DNA of 64,000 nt from Heyndrickxia shackletonii (GCF_001420715.1 NZ_LJJC01000004.1:2386185-2450184); one strand, 5' to 3'; counted from the first letter of the stretch, positions 49,006 through 58,863 are shown. Notes: a model not told the origin generated them from the sequence alone. Program-made: numbers and translations.

Positions 49006-49996
49006 AATCATCAACCTTTCTAGTTGTACTTCTTTCGATGAATGTAACAGGTAATTGTATACTATTTTCTTTCATTTGATTATTCTTCATTAATTTCATT
49101 AATAATTTTGCAGCTTCTCTGCCCATTTCATAAGCAGGCTGTCGTATCGTTGATAAAGGCGGAAATAACAAGCTGCTGTGGGGAATATCATCAAACCCGA
49201 TAATTTGTATATCATTTGGAATCGACTTTCCCATTCGCAATGCTTCATGTATAACCGCTGTTGCAACAATATCGTTACTTGCGATTACTCCGTCGGTATC
49301 TTCATATTTGCCGAAAAGCTCTTTTGCCCATTTTTCCGCTTCTGTAAAGGAAAAAGAAGACGTTGACATCACATAAAAATCAACTTCTGAAGCACTTAAA
49401 ACTTCAAGAGAGCCTTTAAATCGATCTTGTGCCGTTTGTATATGCGAAGGTCCTTTAATCAAAGTGATTCGTCTGCTTCCCCTTTTTAACATTTCCATTG
49501 CAGCAATCCGTCCGCCTTCTTTGCCATCTGCATATACAGAAGGAAGACTGGAAGATGTTCGATCAAGAAAAACAACCGGGATGGATAAATCCTGATAGGT
49601 TGCTTTACTTAATTGATTGGTCATAGAAATGATTCCGATGACATTATTTTGCTGAAAGGTTTGAATATAATCCTGTTCTTTCTCCGCGTTTTCATCCGTA
49701 TTTCCAAAGATTAAGCGGAAATCATGCAATCGCAATTCATCCTCCACTCCCCGCGCTAACAATGGGAAAAATGGGTTTGTTATATCTGGGAGCAATAACC
49801 CGATTAACTTAGATTTTCGTGTATAAAGGGAACGCGCCACTTCGTTTGGACTATAATTTAGCTTTTCTATTGCTGAGGTAACAGCCTTTTTCGTATCTTC
49901 ATGCACGTAACCGGTTTCATTTAACACCCGGGAAACCGTCGCGACGGATACTCCTGCTTCTTTCGCTACATCTCGTATTGTTGCCAGCTCTATCAC
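48998..49996 (-). CDS. rbsR: LacI-family repressor of the ribose operon
   Basis: 332 residues. The N-terminal helix-turn-helix is TIRDVAKEAGVSVATVSRVL, the hinge is LNYSPNEVARSL, and the sugar-binding domain begins GLLLPDITNPFF. It represses the operon without ribose. The start is non-ATG: a GTG at 49996, or a CTG three codons on (49987) with better spacing to AGGGGTG. The operator at 50005-50020 indicates autoregulation. Confidence 0.93.
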   Translation of the reverse strand: MIELATIRDVAKEAGVSVATVSRVLNETGYVHEDTKKAVTSAIEKLNYSPNEVARSLYTRKSKLIGLLLPDITNPFFPLLARGVEDELRLHDFRLIFGNTDENAEKEQDYIQTFQQNNVIGIISMTNQLSKATYQDLSIPVVFLDRTSSSLPSVYADGKEGGRIAAMEMLKRGSRRITLIKGPSHIQTAQDRFKGSLEVLSASEVDFYVMSTSSFSFTEAEKWAKELFGKYEDTDGVIASNDIVATAVIHEALRMGKSIPNDIQIIGFDDIPHSSLLFPPLSTIRQPAYEMGREAAKLLMKLMKNNQMKENSIQLPVTFIERSTTRKVDDYV

Positions 49997-50004
49997 CCCT
50001 ATAT

Positions 50005-50020
50005 ATGTAACCGATTACAT
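50005..50020. promoter_or_regulatory. RbsR/LacI-type operator
   Basis: ATGTAACCGATTACAT is a palindrome with arms ATGTAA/TTACAT, at the likely transcription start of rbsR. Confidence 0.75.
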
Positions 50021-50024
50021 ACTA

Positions 50025-50053
50025 AGAATAGCACAGTCCATCTTTTATGACAA
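50025..50053 (-). promoter_or_regulatory. Sigma-A promoter of the ribose operon
   Basis: On the minus strand: TTGTCA (50053-50048), 17-base spacer, TATTCT (50030-50025). The operator lies directly downstream. Confidence 0.7.
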
Positions 50054-50107
50054 TCCTAATTAAAAGAAAAATTTTAAAAAAAGCTAGGAGAAATGTTAAT
50101 CATTATT

Positions 50108-51025
50108 TCAAATAGTCAACGTTTCCCCCAATTTTAGAATCGCTAAAGACGATTTATCTATTTCTTGCTTTTCCCATGCATCCATTAAACGATCTAATGC
50201 TTCTTTCGGAGTATCATCTGCCAAACGAAAAGCACCATAATGCATAGGAATAAACACTTTTGCCTGTACATCTAAAAATACCTGAACAGCTTCTTCAGGA
50301 TTTATATGTTGAGCAGACATAAACCATTCCGGTTCATATGCGCCAATTGGGATTAATGCATAGTCAATCTTGAATTTTTTCCCAATTTCCTTAAAACCAT
50401 CAAAATATCCGCTATCCCCTGCAAAATAGATAGTCTTCCCTCTACCTTCCAACACCCATCCTCCCCAATGTGAAGTATTCGTATCCGTTAAGGTTCTCTT
50501 TGTCCAGTGTTTGGAAGGAACGAACGTAAATGTAACGTTTTTAATGGTGGTTGAGTCCCACCAGTTAAATTCTTTCACAGGTGAAAATTTTCTTCTCTCT
50601 AAATAGTTTTTTAGTCCAACTGGAGCTAAAAATACCGGGTTTCCTTTCAACTTCCTTAAAGAAGGAATATCCAAGTGATCATAATGGCTGTGTGAGATTA
50701 AAACCACATCCATTTCCGGCATTTGTTCAGGATTCAAGCCAGGTTCAGCAAGTCTAATATCAAACCCCATTCTCTTAGCCCAAACAATATCCGTTACAAT
50801 ATTTAACCCGTTCATTTGAATCAGAAAGGATGAATGCCCAATCCAAGTGATGGTAGTGTCTTCCCTATTCTTTTGCAGATAAGCATCCTTTTTATCCTCT
50901 TCTTGCGGAACGACATAAGACAAATCCTTTATCTTTTTTCGGCGCTCCCTTTGCCATCGCATCAATCTTCTAAAGGAATTGACGTTTCTATCGCCATTTG
51001 GATTTGTATATCTTGTTCTTGCCAT
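50108..51025 (-). CDS. MBL-fold metallohydrolase (NAPE-PLD-like/UlaG-like)
   Basis: 305 residues. The zinc motif is LISHSHYDHLD (residue 112), with WIGHSSFLI upstream and FAGDSGYFDGF and PMHYGAF downstream. The layout matches the N-acylphosphatidylethanolamine phospholipase D-like branch of MBL proteins. The N-terminus (TRYTNPNGDRNVNS) is basic, with no signal peptide. Substrate unknown. Single gene. Confidence 0.83.
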   Translation of the reverse strand: MARTRYTNPNGDRNVNSFRRLMRWQRERRKKIKDLSYVVPQEEDKKDAYLQKNREDTTITWIGHSSFLIQMNGLNIVTDIVWAKRMGFDIRLAEPGLNPEQMPEMDVVLISHSHYDHLDIPSLRKLKGNPVFLAPVGLKNYLERRKFSPVKEFNWWDSTTIKNVTFTFVPSKHWTKRTLTDTNTSHWGGWVLEGRGKTIYFAGDSGYFDGFKEIGKKFKIDYALIPIGAYEPEWFMSAQHINPEEAVQVFLDVQAKVFIPMHYGAFRLADDTPKEALDRLMDAWEKQEIDKSSLAILKLGETLTI

Positions 51026-51180
51026 AGTTGATATCCTCCATGAAAGCAGAATATTTTCGTTACTATTAATATTATCGAAAAGTTAAATGAAATCAAATAA
51101 ATAAGCGTTTACAACAATTCACCTTATTTCCTAATAATACTATCTGAATTATATAGAAAATTCGTTTTCTGCAAAAAAAA

Positions 51181-51195
51181 CTCTTTTCAAAAGAG
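51181..51195 (-). terminator. Short hairpin with T-tract facing left, just upstream of the riboswitch promoter
   Basis: CTCTTTTCAAAAGAG, followed on the minus strand by TTTTTTTT. It would stop leftward transcription, though no minus-strand gene ends here. Its right arm lies in the xpt promoter spacer. Confidence 0.45.
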
Positions 51196-51212
51196 GGATT
51201 TTGTCTTATACT
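51184..51212 (+). promoter_or_regulatory. Promoter of the xpt-pbuX riboswitch transcript
   Basis: TTTTCA (51184-51189), 17-base spacer, TATACT (51207-51212). Confidence 0.6.
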
Positions 51213-51236
51213 AATCAAAAAACACGAATGATTCAT

Positions 51237-51386
51237 CTCGTATAATCGCAGAGATACGGTCTGCAAGTTTCTACCGGTCCACCGTAAATGGACTGACTAC
51301 GAGTGAAAGTTTATTTGACGTGGTGTATGTATGACCTCGTAGAAACTTTTCACTTGTAAAAGTTTTCTACGAGGTCTTTTATTTTT
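51237..51386 (+). promoter_or_regulatory. Guanine riboswitch of xpt-pbuX with terminator
   Basis: The aptamer (51237-51303) has P1 CTCGTA/TACGAG, the core TATAATCGCAGAGATACGG, GTTTCTACCGGT and ACCGTAAATG. In GACTACGAG the specificity base (C74 equivalent) is C, so the ligand is guanine or hypoxanthine. The expression platform has a terminator with arms GACCTCGTAGAAAC... and ...GTTTTCTACGAGGTC at 51333-51376 followed by TTTTATTTTTC. The 3' strand of P1 plus GTGAAAGTTT can pair with the terminator 5' arm as antiterminator. So guanine turns the operon off. Confidence 0.95.
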
Positions 51387-51400
51387 CTCGGAGGTGCAGC

Positions 51401-51976
51401 ATGCAAAGTCTAAAAGAAAAAATTATCTCAGAAGGACGAGTCATTTCAGACGGAGTATTAAAAGTCGATTCTTTTCTAAATCATCAAATTGATCCGCAAC
51501 TAACATTTGATATGGGAAAAGAGTTTGCTTCTTATTTTAAAAACAAGAATGTGACGAAAGTGTTGACTCTAGAATCATCCGGAATCCCTCCGGCTCTTAC
51601 AACAGCGATGGAATTAGGAGTTCCAATGGTATTCGCGAAAAAACAAAAGCCGATGACCATGAAGGGCGATGTTTGGGTAGAAAGAGTATTCTCTTTTACG
51701 AAACAAATAGAAAATGAGATTCATATCGGTAAATCTTTTCTTTCTACCGATGACAAAGTACTCATCATTGATGATTTTTTGGCACACGGTGAAGCAGCGC
51801 TTGGACTTGCATCCATTGTCAAACAGGCAGGTGCTGAAGTTGTGGGAATCGGAATTGTCATCGAAAAATCGTTTCAAGAAGGCGGCAGGAAGCTGAAAGA
51901 TGCAGGCTTCGATGTTTTATCCCTTGCAAGAATCAAAAGCCTTACCAATCATACAGTTGAATTCATAGAAGATTAA
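51401..51976 (+). CDS. xpt: Xanthine phosphoribosyltransferase
   Basis: 191 residues. [20 protein letters not shown] and [20 protein letters not shown] are family blocks. The PRPP motif is [18 protein letters not shown] near residue 122. It converts xanthine to XMP for purine salvage. It is first in the riboswitch-controlled operon, with GGAGG 9 bases before ATG, and lies 13 bases from the permease gene. Confidence 0.95.
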   Translation: MQSLKEKIISEGRVISDGVLKVDSFLNHQIDPQLTFDMGKEFASYFKNKNVTKVLTLESSGIPPALTTAMELGVPMVFAKKQKPMTMKGDVWVERVFSFTKQIENEIHIGKSFLSTDDKVLIIDDFLAHGEAALGLASIVKQAGAEVVGIGIVIEKSFQEGGRKLKDAGFDVLSLARIKSLTNHTVEFIED

Positions 51977-51989
51977 AGGAGAGGTCAAC

Positions 51990-53306
51990 GTGAAGAAGAA
52001 ATTAGGTTTTTGGAAATTTGGAGCGCTTGGTTTCCAGCACGTGCTCGCTATGTATGCAGGTGCAGTGGTAGTGCCGTTAATTGTTGGCCCAGCTATCGGA
52101 ATGACTGCTGAGCAATTAACGTATTTAATCTCTATCGATTTATTTTGCTGCGGAGTCGCTTCCCTGCTTCAAGTCGTTGGCGGAAAATATTTCGGTATTA
52201 AACTGCCGATATTATTGGGATGTGCTTTCCAAGCAGTAGGTCCGATGATTGCTATCGGAAAAACTTCCGGGATTACGGCCATATATGGAGCGATTATTGT
52301 TTCTGGTATCGTTGTATTTATTTTAGCACAATTTATGGATAAAATTGTAAAGTTTTTCCCGCCAGTCGTTACAGGATCAGTTGTTACCATAATCGGTGCA
52401 TCTTTGATAAGTGCAGCATTTGGAGATATTACAGGTACAGCAAATACACCTGGGTATGCAAGCGGAACAAATCTTTTATTAGCAACCATTACATTTGTGT
52501 CTATCGTTATTATGAATAAATTTTTCAAAGGCTATTTAAAAATGATTTCCATTCTGCTTTCCCTAATTCTTGGCACAGTGGTTGCATCCTTTATGGGACT
52601 TGTTGATTACTCTGTTGTCGGTAAAGCATCATGGTTCCATATGGTGCACCCATTCCGCTTTGGAGCTCCAACCTTCCATATATCTGCTATTCTTAGTATG
52701 GTTCTAGTTGGAATCGTCAGTATGATTGAATCAACAGGAGTATTCTTTGCATTAGGTGATATCGTTGGGAAAAAAATTGAAGGAAAAGATGTTAAGCTAG
52801 GACTTCGTTCTGAGGGTCTTGCTCAGGTTATCGGCGGTATTTTTCAAGCCTTCCCATACACAACTTATTCCCAAAACGTTGGGTTAGTCGCTCTAACTGG
52901 AGTAAAATCTCGTAAAGTTGTATTCTCTGCTTGTGTAATTATTATGGCTCTTGGCCTTTTACCTAAAGTAGCAGCTCTTACTACCATTATTCCAAATCCG
53001 GTATTAGGCGGTGCGATGATTCCAATGTTTGGTATGGTGGTTGCCTCTGGTGTACGCCAACTTGCACAAGTTGATTTTAACAGAATTGAAAACATGTTCA
53101 TCATCGCTTCTTCTATTGCGATTGGAGTAGGTATTTCTATCGCTCCAGATGTACTTTCTAAGCTTCCTGAATCCATTCGTTTGATTCTTGGCAGCGGAAT
53201 TGTATCTGGAAGCATTGTAGCGATTGTTTTAAACCTTGTCTTCAACGGTCTAAAAGGACAAGAAACGAAAAAAGTGAAACAAGAAAAAGCACAGCTTGCG
53301 AGTTAA
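51990..53306 (+). CDS. pbuX: Xanthine permease (NCS2 family)
   Basis: 438 residues with 12-14 hydrophobic segments. GFQHVLAMYAGAVVVPLIVG at the N-terminus and the purine motif GLRSEGLAQVIGGIFQAFPY mark the NCS2 family. NVGLVALTGVKSR follows. It imports xanthine for Xpt. The start codon is GTG behind GGAGAGG. Co-transcribed with xpt. Confidence 0.95.
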   Translation: MKKKLGFWKFGALGFQHVLAMYAGAVVVPLIVGPAIGMTAEQLTYLISIDLFCCGVASLLQVVGGKYFGIKLPILLGCAFQAVGPMIAIGKTSGITAIYGAIIVSGIVVFILAQFMDKIVKFFPPVVTGSVVTIIGASLISAAFGDITGTANTPGYASGTNLLLATITFVSIVIMNKFFKGYLKMISILLSLILGTVVASFMGLVDYSVVGKASWFHMVHPFRFGAPTFHISAILSMVLVGIVSMIESTGVFFALGDIVGKKIEGKDVKLGLRSEGLAQVIGGIFQAFPYTTYSQNVGLVALTGVKSRKVVFSACVIIMALGLLPKVAALTTIIPNPVLGGAMIPMFGMVVASGVRQLAQVDFNRIENMFIIASSIAIGVGISIAPDVLSKLPESIRLILGSGIVSGSIVAIVLNLVFNGLKGQETKKVKQEKAQLAS

Positions 53307-53315
53307 GCATATTTT

Positions 53316-53347
53316 GAGGTACACATTCTATGTGTGCCTCTTTTTTT
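53316..53347 (+). terminator. Terminator of xpt-pbuX
   Basis: GAGGTACACA pairs with TGTGTGCCTC, followed by seven T. Confidence 0.9.
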
Positions 53348-53430
53348 ATGAAAGCAAAGTCAGTTTGAATAAGACGGAAAAGGATTTAGGATTCATCCTT
53401 TTCCACCGAATTTTCTCTGGAAACCATCAT

Positions 53431-54273
53431 TTATATTGAAAACGGTGGGATATATCGCCCATCTATATCGGTAAACTGATATTCTTTGGCTAAATCACCT
53501 GCTTTTAATACTAGTCCTGTTTTTTTCATGACATCTGGGTCCTTTGCTAACGCTGCTATTCCACGTCCAACATAATAAGGAGTTTCGGTAAACCTTAATT
53601 CTTCGGACTCTTGCCAATGTTCCTCATCTGATCCATGGTGCTTCAACACCAGCTCCGTTCTCATAAATCCTGGTGAAACGGCAATAACAGCAATATTATC
53701 CTGATGTAATTCTATTGAAAGCCCATAAGCCATACGAATTAAAGCATTTTTCGCTAAATCGTAATAAAACTGACCAGTATATTTGTTATCGTCCCAAAAG
53801 GTTGTGTGAATAATGAGGGCTTGTGTATTTTCACGGAGTAAAGGAATCGCAAAATGATTTGTTGCTAATTGAGCCCGAACACCGGTAGTAAACATAGTAT
53901 CCCAATGCTCTAATGGCAATTCCCAAAATGCCCCTCCTTCTACACCAAGATCATGCGCTCCCCACACATTATTGATTAGAATATCTAGTTTCCCCTGCTC
54001 CTTCCGAACTTGCTGAATGACAGCTTCTGTTTCCGAATCGTTTCGATGATCACAACGAATTGCAATACCCTTTCCTCCATAAGCTTCGATTTGTTTAACG
54101 GTATCATCTATCGTTCCCGGCCAATTATTAGTGGAATTTCCTTTCGTGCTCCGGCCGGTTACATATACCGTTGCACCGGCTTTTCCTAATTCAACAGCAA
54201 TTGCCCGACCAGCTCCCCTGCTTCCTCCTGTGACTAATGCAACTTTTCCTGTTAATGGTTTCATCTGTTCCAT
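53431..54273 (-). CDS. Short-chain dehydrogenase/reductase
   Basis: 280 residues. The cofactor motif is ALVTGGSRGAGRAIAVEL near residue 12, INNVWG follows, and the catalytic Tyr-x-x-x-Lys is FYYDLAKNALI near residue 175. Arg/Thr at TGRSTKG after beta 2 suggests NADPH preference. It is divergent from a WYL regulator, which probably controls it. Substrate unknown. Confidence 0.85.
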   Translation of the reverse strand: MEQMKPLTGKVALVTGGSRGAGRAIAVELGKAGATVYVTGRSTKGNSTNNWPGTIDDTVKQIEAYGGKGIAIRCDHRNDSETEAVIQQVRKEQGKLDILINNVWGAHDLGVEGGAFWELPLEHWDTMFTTGVRAQLATNHFAIPLLRENTQALIIHTTFWDDNKYTGQFYYDLAKNALIRMAYGLSIELHQDNIAVIAVSPGFMRTELVLKHHGSDEEHWQESEELRFTETPYYVGRGIAALAKDPDVMKKTGLVLKAGDLAKEYQFTDIDGRYIPPFSI

Positions 54274-54314
54274 CCTTTCCTAAATAAGATATTTTCATTG
54301 TACATTGCATTTCT

Positions 54315-54329
54315 TGACATCTAATGTCA
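54315..54329. promoter_or_regulatory. 15-bp palindrome in the SDR/WYL divergent region
   Basis: TGACATCTAATGTCA, arms TGACAT/ATGTCA. It overlaps a TTGACA at 54314-54319, the likely -35 of the regulator gene, so it probably is an autoregulatory operator. Confidence 0.55.
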
Positions 54330-54368
54330 TATTTAAATAAAAATACTGAAAGTGCAGGTGAATTGGAG

Positions 54369-55337
54369 ATGAGAGGAGATCGCTTGATATCCATTCTTTT
54401 GTTATTACAAACACAAGGTCGAGTGACAGCAAAAGAATTAGCAGAGAAGCTAGAAGTTTCTGAGCGAACCATTTATAGAGATATGGAAGCTTTAAGCGGT
54501 ATAGGTATTCCGGTTTTTGCGGATCGCGGTAAAAAGGGCGGATGGTCCTTATTAGAAGGATTTCAAACAGATTTGACTGGATTAAAAGAATCGGAAATAC
54601 ATGCTCTACTTGTTTCTCCTTCTGCCCAATTATTGGATGATTTAGATTTAGGCCGGACATCTGATGATGCCAGAAATAAATTAATTGCTTCCCTCCCTAT
54701 AAAAGATCGTGAAAACGCAAAAGAGATATGGAATCGGATACATATTGACACAAATACATGGAGAAAACAAAAAGAAAAAATAGTATCCTTTGAAATCCTT
54801 AAAAATGCCATATGGAAAGAAAATAAGTTAAAAATCGTATATACGCGTGCGGATGGAAATAAGGATGAGCGGATTGTTGGGCCACTTGGGCTAGTTGCGA
54901 AAGGCCACCGATGGTACTTTATTGCCTCCAAAGAAAATGGTGAAATACGAAATTATCGTGCTTCACGTATTCAATATGCAATGCCAGTGAATGAAACTTT
55001 CGAAAGACCAAAAAACTTTAATCTTGCACATTACTGGAATTCCTCCACAAAAGCTTTTTTAGAGAATTTACCTACTTACGAAGTGCATGCAGAGGTCGCG
55101 GAGTCTATCTTACCGAGATTAACATTTACAGGATATTTTGTACGTATTATTGAAATCGGCACCCGAACGAATGATGAGTGGATTCCAGTTAAGCTATCTT
55201 TTGATACAGAGGATGAAGCCAAGAGATATGTCCTTGGATTTACTGACAAAATAAAGGTGATTAAACCACTTGACCTGCAAAATAAAATACTTAAAATGGC
55301 GGAATCTGCTGTAGAATTTTATAAGCAGATCCTTTAG
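54369..55337 (+). CDS. DeoR/YafY-type regulator with WYL domain
   Basis: About 322 residues. The N-terminal helix-turn-helix is TAKELAEKLEVSERTIYRDM with a following wing GKKGGWSL. The WYL domain begins KIVYTRADGNK and carries GHRWYFIASKENGEIRNYR, the WYL signature. Members bind nucleotides or nucleic acid and regulate divergent genes. The start MRGDRL at 54369 follows AGGTGA; the frame opens 15 codons earlier. Divergent from the SDR gene. Confidence 0.87.
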   Translation: MRGDRLISILLLLQTQGRVTAKELAEKLEVSERTIYRDMEALSGIGIPVFADRGKKGGWSLLEGFQTDLTGLKESEIHALLVSPSAQLLDDLDLGRTSDDARNKLIASLPIKDRENAKEIWNRIHIDTNTWRKQKEKIVSFEILKNAIWKENKLKIVYTRADGNKDERIVGPLGLVAKGHRWYFIASKENGEIRNYRASRIQYAMPVNETFERPKNFNLAHYWNSSTKAFLENLPTYEVHAEVAESILPRLTFTGYFVRIIEIGTRTNDEWIPVKLSFDTEDEAKRYVLGFTDKIKVIKPLDLQNKILKMAESAVEFYKQIL

Positions 55338-55388
55338 TATTATGGAGAAAATGAGATTTAACAATTGCTTTATAAAAAAGGAAATACT

Positions 55389-56903
55389 CTAAACACTGTT
55401 TATTTTCAACCCGACATTTGAGTATCTGGTTTGATAAAAAATATAGTCCCTATTTTGAAAACATCGTTTGGATTGTTTCGTATCTATCTTACGGATATTG
55501 ATTTTCATATAATCGTTAAAACGTAAATAAATGGAATAATGCGCAGGCGGTAAATGTTTCAGTAATACAAGATCAATGATTACTCTGCCATTTCCGTCTT
55601 CTTCCATTTCTACTTCAAAGTGGTGCTCAAATAGGACATCCTTTGAGTTTCGGATGATAATGTCAGTTATGGATACTTTATTGGTTCCATAAACCTTAAA
55701 ATGAAGGATATATTTATTCTCAAGGATACTCTCTTCTTTTACTAAAGCAAACATAGGAGATCTTATATATCGAAATGGCTCATCAAGAAATGGCACTTTA
55801 AAATATGGGAGATTCTCTTTAATATGAATCTCCTTTATCTTTTCTTTTTTGTTCCATTCCAAAAGCTTTACAAGCTCCTTATATTTTCTATTTCGAAATA
55901 ATTCATACACAACTTTATTTAATGGGTCTGAAAAATTCTCCGAAAACTCATACCTCAGGAACTTTGCCGTTCTTAACACTCTTCGAAAGGTAAAATAATA
56001 AATGAATTTGAGTCTTGTCCTCTGAAAATGAGGTGTGTTAAAAAATCTTGAAATCGAATCAAATTCGTACAAACGATTTAAAATCATTTTTTCTTTTTCC
56101 ACATCTAAATTCTTCTTTATAACATATTGGATAACTTTCAAATTACAATTAGTCTTTTGAAGGATATTGGTCTGATTTGTTAAACGGCCGCTATTATCCA
56201 CTCGATTTAAATAATAGATGGGAGCTGTTGTCGTAGATATCGATCTACAAGCTGTTAATACATCAATAAAAAACTGTTTATCCTCGGCAAATTTCATCTC
56301 CGGAAAATATATTTTATTTGTTTTCAGTAAATCTGTCCTACACATTCTCGCTCTCGGTCCTAAATGTTGAAAAATATGAGGGATGGAGTATGGAGATACT
56401 ATTCTTCTCTCCTTGCATGATTCATGTTCCCCCACTATTTTCGTTCCATTTTGCTGTACCTCAATTGTTTTGCCAACGATATAGTCATCATTCGTTTCTT
56501 CTAAAATATTGAATAGGATTTCCAGTCCATTTGGTTCCAGCCAGTCGTCCGCATCTAAAAAGGTAATGTATTTCGAGGTGGATAATTCAATTCCGATGTT
56601 TCTCGGCTGCCCCGGTGTTCCTGTATTGCCTTTTAAAAAGACACTCTTAATAGTTGGAAACTTAGTGCAATATTCCAGAAGAATCTTTCTGGATTGATCC
56701 TTCGAGCAATCATCCACTAAAATATATTCAATATTATCGATTCCTAATGTTTGAGAAATAACAGATTCAATCGTTTTCCGTAAATATTTTTCCGCATTAT
56801 AAACTGGGGTAATAACGGTAACTTTAGGCTGGTTATTGAGATACTCTATTTTATTATCAACGATAGTATAGTTTTTCTTTTTAAACTTTCTTAGATTAAT
56901 CAT
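55389..56903 (-). CDS. Family 2 glycosyltransferase with a C-terminal accessory domain
   Basis: 504 residues. The GT-A domain opens KVTVITPVYNAEKYLRKTIE, has EYILVDDCSKDQS, and the DxD-type motif FLDADDWLEPNG near residue 113. AEDKQFFIDVL lies near 210. Residues about 380-504 form a beta-rich domain seen in TagF/wall-polymer transferases. It stands alone, far from the EPS operon, and may modify a cell-wall polymer. Donor unknown. Confidence 0.82.
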   Translation of the reverse strand: MINLRKFKKKNYTIVDNKIEYLNNQPKVTVITPVYNAEKYLRKTIESVISQTLGIDNIEYILVDDCSKDQSRKILLEYCTKFPTIKSVFLKGNTGTPGQPRNIGIELSTSKYITFLDADDWLEPNGLEILFNILEETNDDYIVGKTIEVQQNGTKIVGEHESCKERRIVSPYSIPHIFQHLGPRARMCRTDLLKTNKIYFPEMKFAEDKQFFIDVLTACRSISTTTAPIYYLNRVDNSGRLTNQTNILQKTNCNLKVIQYVIKKNLDVEKEKMILNRLYEFDSISRFFNTPHFQRTRLKFIYYFTFRRVLRTAKFLRYEFSENFSDPLNKVVYELFRNRKYKELVKLLEWNKKEKIKEIHIKENLPYFKVPFLDEPFRYIRSPMFALVKEESILENKYILHFKVYGTNKVSITDIIIRNSKDVLFEHHFEVEMEEDGNGRVIIDLVLLKHLPPAHYSIYLRFNDYMKINIRKIDTKQSKRCFQNRDYIFYQTRYSNVGLKINSV

Positions 56904-57044
56904 GAATTCTCACATCAACTTTCCTCTTCTTAGCCTCTAAATTATTTCTGAACTAAAAAGAGGAAAAATATTCATACTTATAAAAGGATTTATTGTAAAG
57001 AAGGAGAATAGATTATAAATAATATTCCATTTTTAGGAGGAAAT

Positions 57045-57239
57045 ATGAAATTAGACTTTAAAAAGAAAAAAATCCAGTTGAAATATAAGGAACAGTTTCA
57101 AAATAAACAAACGAAAAAGCACTCAAAAGAAATATTAATAACTGTCTGTTTAATGGTTATTTTGCTGCTCATGTACATTTTGTTCAAAGACAAATTGTTT
57201 CAGCACTCGCCATTACGTATTATGAGGAAGATTTCATAA
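57045..57239 (+). CDS. Small basic membrane protein, 64 residues
   Basis: MKLDFKKKKIQLKYKEQFQN is very basic, followed by one helix (ILITVCLMVILLLMYILF, about 30-47) and a basic tail. A strong TTAGGAGGAAAT ribosome site supports translation. Function unknown. It ends 8 bases from the convergent GNAT gene. Confidence 0.65.
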   Translation: MKLDFKKKKIQLKYKEQFQNKQTKKHSKEILITVCLMVILLLMYILFKDKLFQHSPLRIMRKIS

Positions 57240-57246
57240 AGGGAAT

Positions 57247-57783
57247 TTATCCCCTTATTCTTTTTTGATATTTACTATGACTATCCGTCTCACCAATATA
57301 TTCAAATCCATTTTTTTGATAAAATTGGTTTAGTTTTTTGTTATGTGCCACACAATCTAATTTTAAATACTTTTTATCTGTTTGGATATTCTCTTGTATC
57401 CATTGAATAATGGCCATTCCAATACCTTTACCCATCTTGCGCGGCGCAACTGCCAACCTATGTAAATACAGTGAATTTTGATCTTCTTCTGGACCGAAGA
57501 TATGTACATCCCACTCACTTTGTGTTGGGGAAAGCGTAAACGTACCAATTAGTTCACTGCCTTCCAATACCTTGTAAGTAAGCTGGTTAGAAATAGCTTG
57601 ACTGATTTCTTCATCATCGCCTCCTTCTAATAGATACTGCCATTGATCTATATTCTTGTTCCTTATCCACTGTGCGACTTCTTTCAGTAAGCTGCTAATT
57701 TGGTTTGAATCTGAATCGGATGCAAGTTTTATGGTTAATCCGTTTGGTAAAGCCGTATCCATATACTTTTCTCTTCCCTTCAT
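57247..57783 (-). CDS. GNAT-family N-acetyltransferase
   Basis: 178 residues. The acetyl-CoA loop is LAVAPRKMGKGIGMAIIQW near residue 118, and the C-terminal NQFYQKNGFEYIGE closes the fold. Substrate unknown. The start may be MDTALPN at 57762 rather than 57783; the longer one has no clear ribosome site. Confidence 0.85.
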   Translation of the reverse strand: MKGREKYMDTALPNGLTIKLASDSDSNQISSLLKEVAQWIRNKNIDQWQYLLEGGDDEEISQAISNQLTYKVLEGSELIGTFTLSPTQSEWDVHIFGPEEDQNSLYLHRLAVAPRKMGKGIGMAIIQWIQENIQTDKKYLKLDCVAHNKKLNQFYQKNGFEYIGETDSHSKYQKRIRG

Positions 57784-57917
57784 CTTTATCTAAATCAAAG
57801 CTATGATACTTACAAACTTGTTTATCCAGTCCATTTTTCCAATGGCAAAATCCATGCGCGAAACTTCATGTATTCCCTAATTCCTGAACTGGCACAAAGT
57901 AAATTTATTAAATTATC

Positions 57918-58436
57918 TTACCAACCCATTCTCCTGCATAATGAGGTAATATGTGCGAGGTGATGCTTACCATGCCAAGCATAAAGTCCTATATTTTTTT
58001 CAATAGATACTTCACCTAATTCTGGATGGATAAATGTTCTTGCAAGATCGTCCTTGTTTAAATTTCTTAATAGATATGCCCACCGTTGATGCAAAGATTC
58101 CAATAAATGTAGGGAAATTTCTGCAGGCAGAGAATAATCTGTTAGCTCCGCCCATTTTCCTTCTTCATAAGGTTTTATGGTAGGTTTTTCCTCCGTTAGC
58201 GCTAATTTCATTCGGACATAAGCATTCAAATGGCTATCTGCAATATGATGCACAACTTGCCGAACGGTCCATCCACCTTCCCGATAAGGTGTATCTAACT
58301 GATTATCATTTAATTCTTTAACTGCCTCATGTAATTGCTGTGGTAAGTCTTCTATCTCTTTTATCCAGTTATTGATCCCCGATTGGTCTAACTCACCATC
58401 ATATTGAAATGTTCCTATTGGATATTTTTCATCCAT
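57918..58436 (-). CDS. bstA: DinB-superfamily YfiT, bacillithiol S-transferase type (BstA)
   Basis: 172 residues. The three metal-binding histidines are in [11 protein letters not shown] (residue 66) and the HGKHHLAHI block (residue 155). [12 protein letters not shown] is typical of YfiT. Known YfiT proteins are metal-dependent bacillithiol transferases acting on electrophiles. Single gene with good ribosome site GGAGGAATATC. Confidence 0.83.
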   Translation of the reverse strand: MDEKYPIGTFQYDGELDQSGINNWIKEIEDLPQQLHEAVKELNDNQLDTPYREGGWTVRQVVHHIADSHLNAYVRMKLALTEEKPTIKPYEEGKWAELTDYSLPAEISLHLLESLHQRWAYLLRNLNKDDLARTFIHPELGEVSIEKNIGLYAWHGKHHLAHITSLCRRMGW

Positions 58437-58461
58437 TGATATTCCTCCTCCAAATGATTTT

Positions 58462-58863
58462 TTATATTATTCTTCTTGCAAGTACAAACTTAGAACTCCA
58501 CGCTTTATCAATTTCTGTAATGGTCACTTTGTTTTCCGGGCGAAACGTATGCAGCATTCTGCCTTTTCCAATATATAGGGCAACATGTCCGATTTTTGAT
58601 ATTCCAAGTTTATGTTTTCTTTTACTTGTGGTAAAAAACAACAAATCACCTTTTTGTAATTGCTTTGGTGAAATGCGTGTTCCAATTAATGATTGTTGAC
58701 GGGAATTTCTTGGTAAGGAAATTCCATGAACCATAAAAATATGTTGAATAAATGAACTGCAGTCAAACATATCCGTTCTATATGAAGGAGCATTAAATAC
58801 ATAAGGAACCCCAATAAAGGAATATCCTGTTTTTATAATTTTGCTTGCTATCATTCGATCCAC
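58462..58863 (-). CDS. NlpC/P60-family cysteine peptidase
   Basis: 133 residues. Catalytic Cys in [11 protein letters not shown] (residue 34), His in IGHVALYIG (residue 91) and a second polar residue in LHTFRPEN. The family cuts gamma-D-glutamyl bonds in peptidoglycan peptides. There is no signal peptide or SH3 domain, so it may act in the cytoplasm, or under another export route. It lies 25 bases upstream of bstA in the same direction. Confidence 0.83.
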   Translation of the reverse strand: MDRMIASKIIKTGYSFIGVPYVFNAPSYRTDMFDCSSFIQHIFMVHGISLPRNSRQQSLIGTRISPKQLQKGDLLFFTTSKRKHKLGISKIGHVALYIGKGRMLHTFRPENKVTITEIDKAWSSKFVLARRII

